Part shown: one piece after another, positions 58,789 to 64,000 of the stretch
How the letters are laid out: each line of letters begins with the position of its first letter
Numbering within the stretch: position 1 is the stretch's first letter
Assembly: GCA_949752795.1 (NCBI GenBank)
Contig: OX457061.1
Span: 121,788,152 to 121,852,151 of the forward strand
Direction of reading: 5' to 3'
DNA length: 64,000 bases
Source: Hyperoodon ampullatus
Lineage: Eukaryota; Chordata; Mammalia; Artiodactyla; Ziphiidae
Translations under genes and position numbers: made by a program
The notes under the pieces: generated by a model
What the model was told of the DNA's origin: nothing
Database searches by the model: none
The model's input: the letters and a program-made list of their open reading frames with translations, nothing else

Positions 58789-59220
58789 GACAGAGCTGTA
58801 CTTGAATTCCCAGTAGGCTACACACTAGTGGGGTACTTTGGACAAGATACTTCACTTCTCTAAGCCTCAGCATTCTCATCTGGGAAATGGGAGTATTAAT
58901 ACAACCAGCTTCATAAGGTTGTTTTGAGTATTATATAATATGATGCTGCTTAAAAAAATCCTTCTCTTCTAGACATTCGGATTTATGGATGAAGTCACAT
59001 GAAGGTTATGGTTTACATCAAAATAGTACATTTGTGAGGACATGGGTGGGGATATAGAAATAACTAGATTGGCCATGATTTTGTAATTGTAGAGAATGAG
59101 TTATGAGGTACATGGGAGCTCATTACATCATTTTATTTTTGTGTATTATTGAAAATGTCCATAATAAAAAGTTTAAAAAGATAAAAAAGAATGCAAGTAA
59201 AGTTCTTAGCACAGTGTTTG
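58789..59220 (+). repeat. MIR split by an L1M insertion
   Basis: Left half: GAGCTGTACTTGAATTCCCAG to AAGGTTGTTTTGAGTATTATA, good MIR order including TAAGCCTCAGCATTCTCATC. Right half: GTAAAGTTCTTAGCACAGTG at about 59199-59218. Between them is an L1M tail at 58945-59188. Confidence 0.75.
58945..59188 (+). repeat. L1M 3' end inserted into MIR
   Basis: GGAGCTCATTACATCATTTT, then TGAAAATGTCCATAATAAAAAG and an A-rich tail match the 3' terminus of old L1M elements. It separates two MIR halves that read continuously when it is removed. Confidence 0.65.
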
Positions 59221-59804
59221 ACACATACTATATATTAAGCAAATTAATTATTTTAATGGTAATCTTCACAAAGTAATGGTTAACATCATGAACATGGTGA
59301 AATATTGACGTAAGTATGTCATCTTTAAAATGAACCGTTTTAACTTTTACAAGTTATGTTTTTTAACAGGATAACAATCAAGTATATCCCTGCTATATAT
59401 GATTTTTTTTCCTGTTTTAATTGAATAGGATATAACTTTTTCATTATTTATCACAAATAAAGAACCCAGGAGTAATTACTTTTTCATCTTGTCCTAACCA
59501 AGTCAAGAATGGGTGAAAAGGAAAAAGAATAGGCAATTTCTGAATGTTATTACACGATAGAAACCAAATTAACAACACTTGCAAAATTCTAAGGATATCG
59601 AGAACCATTTTTATTTGTTCATTTAGTAAAAAAGTTATCCGATAATCACGTATGTTTTAGCAGGATAATAATGAGGTCTTAGCCTGTTAACAGAAATATT
59701 AAATTAATGCTCCTTTGTTAAAGCCTGCTTTTTCTTGTTCTTTTGGGACCCTGGGAAGCCCTCTGCCCAAGCCAGGACCTTGTCCCTGAGAGAGGCTCTT
59801 CAGT
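59221..59804. other. Intergenic unique sequence, no gene
   Basis: About 580 bases, AT-rich, no repeat assigned. Confidence 0.5.
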
Positions 59805-59817
59805 CTGCAGGACAGGT

Positions 59818-59993
59818 GTGTTTTTTTTTTTTTTTTTTTGCAGTACGCGGGCCTCCCACTGCTGCGGCCTCTCCTGTTGCGGCTCACGGACCCAGCCGCT
59901 CCTCAGCACGTGGGATCTTCCCGGACCGGGGCACGAACCCGCGTCCCCTGCATCGGCAGGCGGACTCCCAACCACTGCGCCACCAGAGAAGCC
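59818..59993 (-). repeat. CHR-type SINE with internal deletion
   Basis: Minus-strand short form; T tail at 59821-59839, head CGCCACCAGAGAAGCC at right. Compared with the other short copies it lacks about 36 bases in the middle: TGTTGCGG passes directly to CTCACGGACC, so the 'agcacaggctcc ... ggccatg' segment is absent. A perfect 13-bp TSD, CTGCAGGACAGGT (59805-59817 and 59994-60006). Frames of 60-119 codons over it are artefacts. Confidence 0.95.
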
Positions 59994-60006
59994 CTGCAGG
60001 ACAGGT

Positions 60007-60893
60007 TTTGTACTCCATCTCTGGATAACCGTGGAGCTCTCCAACCCACCAGAAGGAATGACTGTGGAACAGCATGCTTCCTGCCCTGGTGGGATTTACT
60101 GACGGATAGTAGACTTCTCATTCTCTAAGATCAAACTTGAACAGTAAAGCACATACTTCCTGTAGAATCTCACCAATCCTTCTTTTTGGAGATTTTCACA
60201 TTTGCACCCTGTCTGAAAGTCAGGCAAATCTCTAAAGCCTGTGTCCTCCAATGGTCCTGCTTCTTTCAGGGACTTCTGGAAATAATTATCTTTGCACTTC
60301 AGAGATGAAAGCTTAGTTAAATATGTGAGAGACCAAGCAGATGTGGCAGGACAGATTACACTGCACATCATCTTGTGTCACAGCTGTACAGCTGATGGAG
60401 AGCTTGCCTGCAACCGTGTCGTTTAGAGATACTAGCAAAGATGGCTGTTTGGAGGAAGAAGATTAACATCGCTGTTACCAAGTGATTTAGGAGTGAAACT
60501 TAGGATGCGTGCATCTAAATGATTTTTTTCATCAAAAGTTCACATAATTCAAGCGTGGGTACAAAATAAAGTTGGTCGCAGACAGTATTTAGAACACTCC
60601 CTTTGTTAATATCCATAATCAGATAAGAAACAATTGTTTAATAGCAAACCATTGTGCCATTAGTTTAATAAAGAGTAGGATGTAGCCATTCTGTGCACAT
60701 TTAATCTCATGATTAGATTATTTTATTTTTATTACCGAGCCTATGATATAGGATTTTTATACTTTGCCTTTTATTCTTTAAAGAAAGATTTTTTTGTTTT
60801 TTGAAGAATACTGCAAGTTAGATAGTAATAACATACAACTAGATAGTAATTTACACCATTCAAATAATTTCATGCCTACTATATTACAAGATG

Positions 60894-60896
<3 letters not shown>
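60007..60896. other. Intergenic unique sequence, no gene
   Basis: About 0.9 kb with no assigned repeat and no recognisable coding sequence. Confidence 0.5.

Positions 60897-60944
<48 letters not shown>
60897..60944. repeat. (TA)24 microsatellite
   Basis: Uninterrupted TA run joined directly to the T tail of the SINE at 60945. It may have grown from the TSD/tail junction. Strong cruciform and length-mutation potential. Confidence 0.95.
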
Positions 60945-60962
<18 letters not shown>

Positions 60963-61075
60963 TTTTTTTGGGCTGCAGCACATGGCATGCAGGATCTTAT
61001 TTCTCCGACCAGGGATCGAACACAGTTTCTGGCAGTGAAAGAGCCAGGTCCTAATCACTGGACCGCCTGGGAATT
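60945..61075 (-). repeat. Short tRNA-derived SINE (CHR group)
   Basis: T tail of about 25, GGGCTGCAGCACATGGCATG at left, GGACCGCCTGGGAATTCCC at right (reverse orientation). Similar subfamily to the copy at 39416. The TSD is masked by the microsatellite. Confidence 0.9.
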
Positions 61076-61714
61076 CCCTAAAAAATATTTTTTAAAATGT
61101 GATGCAGAGTAAGAAAGCATTCCACATGTGCCTCTCACCCCACATAACACACATCAAATCTGCACTTGAATTCATCATTCATTGATGGCTGAAATGAAAT
61201 GAATCCTTTGTTTTCTCAAGGCTGCAAAGAAGAATAGGAAACACATGTGGTTCTTGATATCTAGATGAGAAGTCTCACTGTGTGGTTTGGGGACCTGATG
61301 GTCAGTGTTCTAGGGAGCATCCCAACCGTGACTAAAATGGTCAGTCCAGAACCTGGGGACATGTTCATGATGGACCTTCAGAGGTCTCACGGAAGGAGGA
61401 CTGAGCTCCATTCTGATGCAAGATAAGTTGCTGGAGGCTTCCTGGTGCTGTGGGAAGACCTGTTCCTACAGCACATCCAGACACACATTGCTGTCTCTCT
61501 CTTCTCAAAAAAAAGAAAAAAAAAAGAAGAGAAAAGAAAAGGATCAAACATCTGTGTGTGTGTGAAAACTGAAGCATGCAAGCATCACTTTTCAATATGC
61601 TGCATAGTATATATTCACATATAACTGTGTTACCAAGTAATAAATTTTTGAAAGTGTTTATTTCCCTTTGAATTCCATCTCCTTTAATACCCGCATCAAC
61701 CATGGGACAATGAT
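61076..61714. other. Intergenic unique sequence, no gene
   Basis: About 640 bases. An A/G-rich run lies at about 61507-61541. The 112-codon minus frame at 61365-61703 has no recognisable domain. Confidence 0.5.
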
Positions 61715-61825
61715 GGAGCAGGTTTTATCATCTCCATTCTTTAGGTGAGACCCAGAGAGTCCAGTAACTTCCCTCCGGTCACTCAGCAAACGCATGGCAC
61801 GATTCGTATTAGAATTGTCTACTGA
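61715..61825 (-). repeat. MIR fragment
   Basis: TTTATCATCTCCATTCTTTAG, GTCCAGTAACTTCCCTCCGG and CACTCAGCAAACGCATGGC match reversed MIR ('attatccccattttacag ... ttaagtaacttgcccaaggtcacacagctagta'). Confidence 0.75.
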
Positions 61826-64000
61826 CCCTCGTTCATTTTACCGTGTTCACATTAAAATGGACATTAATGACTTCTCGTGCTTGCTGGTGAAGTCAGAAAC
61901 TTAGAAAAGGTTTATGTTTTATTGGCTTTTATTTTAAATGATTGATACAGGATGCTCATGTATTTAATCTGCATTTTAAAAATGCAGATCCCTTGCCATA
62001 GTACTTGAAGGATGTGTCAGCATTTGAAGATTTTGTGATTTAGGGCATTTGGTGTTTTCTGGATAAATCATTTCACTCTCCTTCCTTTTCAGCTCTTTGT
62101 ACTGGAAAGGGCCTGCTTTGCTTCACCTGGTCACTTCCTGACCAACCTGGAGGCCCCATGAACTGGCACCTGCATTATAAAATCATCTGGATGCCCCTCA
62201 GGCAAACGGTATGTGTTCCTCTTTTGAGCTCAGATAAAACTTTGTCTTTGCTGCCTTTTATTCAGCTTCTCCCTTAAAATAGCCATTCATATCTTATTTC
62301 CTTTATATGTCTTCTGGTGACTGTAGATTTTTATATCCTCCTACAGAATTTATTGTCACTTTAATAGGTCATCAACACATATTTGTATTCATTGCCTGGA
62401 TATAGTAGAGAGATCATTGTTAATGTACGCTAAAGAACAGAAAGATCAACCTTGTCTCTGCTATTCCTGCCAAAAAATTATAAAAGGATCAATAACCCAT
62501 AACAAAAATAATAACTAAATAATTTGGGGAAGTTAAAAGCATTTTGGGAAGTGTTTAGTTACAAGATCAATCCTTATCTGTCTTTAACAAGTTTAAAAGA
62601 GAATTAAGCCAGACTGTCCATGGACTTTTCCTCACTGGATAGTAAGTTACATCTGCTCTGGAAGATTTCTTAGCTCTGAGACATTGGACATACCCTACAA
62701 GTAAACAATTACATTTTGGGTAAACATTTTCATGTTCTACAATGACAAACACTGGTATGAACATTTTTCTTTGGCTTGTGGTTTGTCAGTAGTTTGGAAC
62801 ATCCCTTTCTGAAATCCTAGACCCTCTCTGTCACCCCTTCTTTCAAAGATGAGGAAGCAAACCTATGGGTAGGTGTAGAAGAAGGAAGGGATGAACTTTA
62901 AAATGAAAGGTATTAGAAATAATTAAATGAAATGATTAATTTTGAAGACCACCATATAAAAATGTCTTTTTCTTTTTCTTTCTAATTTCCTTCCTTCATT
63001 TTCCCCTTTTGCTGTCTTTGCATCACCATCCCATTTAAAAAATGTAAACAGTGTGACAGTGAAAGAGGTAAGAAACAGACTCTGAAGATGAGTTTACCAG
63101 GTAAGACTTAGCACTTGGCAAATTATATAACACATGTCTAAAATCTTATTCTATTCACTGATATCAAACTAACATGCCTTATTAAAGAAGATGTATGATT
63201 TTGTATAAAAGCAAAAGTACTTATATATGTTTATATATTTGAGATTTCAGTGGACTAACGTTAATAGAAACGAGAGGTGATTCTGACTTATATGTGGTTT
63301 GACTGGGTTTTTCAATTAATTGACGTTTAAAGCAATTTAGTGGAGCATTGTGACATTTGTAGATACAACATTGGTAATTATGATAAAATGAGGGAAACCA
63401 GAAAGCATTGTATATAATTGAAACACATCTGCGTGTTCTATTCTGAGATGACTCTTTATTATATGATGTAAATTTGGGGAATTTTTTTAGAGTTTTTTAG
63501 TAACAATGCCTTTCTGTGGGCATCAGTTTGTCCTGATAATTTTTAATTACCTTAGGCCTTCTGAAATGCTTTTCTTTCTTTCTGAGTAAAGCACTAAAAA
63601 GATACATATCTTATTATATAAAGAGGTAAAAACTTAACTGTCATAATGTTCATAAGTCACAATTAGGAAACTAAACAAAATCAAAGAGCACTTAGAGACG
63701 AAAACGTTCCCATCTTTCAGTGCTTTAAATATACTCAGGTTACACTTGTCCTCAGTCTTCTCTTTGTATATTTGCTAATCACGGAAGATACTGGTAGCCG
63801 GGTAATAATCCTGAGATACTAACAGAGAGACGTTTTTCTCTTACATTTACCGGATGTATACGTCTTGCCCCTCCCCCTCCCCCCAGGGAGGAAAAGATTC
63901 CCACCTTCACTGCCTTTGTGAGTTTTGGAAGGGATTCTTGAAACCCAAGATACACACACTTGGTGAATATTTGGAAATTTAGGTTTGGGCTTGAAACCTT
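61826..64000. other. Intergenic AT-rich sequence to the window end
   Basis: About 2.2 kb without a recognised gene. A possible + strand exon at 62093-62208 is described in findings. A C-rich stretch, CCCCTCCCCCTCCCCCCAGG, lies at about 63869. No repeats confidently assigned. Confidence 0.45.

Noticed and set aside
9978..64000. A second protein-coding gene (for example HAND2 or another neighbour) in the desert
   Set aside because: No frame outside FBXO8 shows a recognisable domain, and no bHLH-type coding sequence was seen. The synteny expectation puts HAND2 well beyond this window.

Overview
The window is mammalian nuclear DNA, most likely from a cetacean. The main reason is a dense set of tRNA-derived SINEs of the CHR type, with the head GGGCTTCCCTGGTGGCGCAG. 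Several are nearly intact with long A tails and perfect target-site duplications (TSDs). L1 fragments sit alongside them, and I saw no BovB or Bov-tA elements, which would mark a ruminant. The order of genes and the depth of old L2, MIR and L1M relics are ordinary for a placental mammal.

Layout. Bases 1 to about 9600 hold the 3' half of one protein-coding gene on the + strand, FBXO8, which encodes an F-box and Sec7 domain protein. Its last three coding exons are at 5205-5323, 7158-7354 and 8660-8847. They join in frame into 167 residues ending in a normal stop. The earlier exons, including the F-box, lie to the left of the window. From about 9.6 kb to 64 kb I find no further protein-coding gene. 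In mammals FBXO8 is followed by a long gene desert leading to HAND2, and this window fits the start of that desert. That placement rests on known synteny, not on anything HAND2-like seen here.

The intergenic part is mostly AT-rich. It carries 16 tRNA-derived SINEs, about a dozen L1 pieces, many decayed L2 and MIR copies, a few DNA-transposon or LTR relics and several microsatellites. The exception is 26.8-31.6 kb, where two CpG-island-like blocks occur about 2.3 kb apart with no recognisable gene. The left block starts in a tract rich in potential G-quadruplexes and Z-DNA. A good CTCF core motif lies left of the pair (23.6 kb, - strand) and a partial one right of it (33.6 kb, + strand), pointing away from each other. 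This looks like a regulatory hub or a noncoding-RNA promoter region, and it is the most interesting stretch here. I did not find a new multi-gene system. Most open reading frames in the window are SINE, L1 or CpG-island artefacts.

Repeat names are from memory of family consensus sequences and should be checked with RepeatMasker. Boundaries of old fragments are approximate. Those of SINEs and L1s with TSDs are close to exact.
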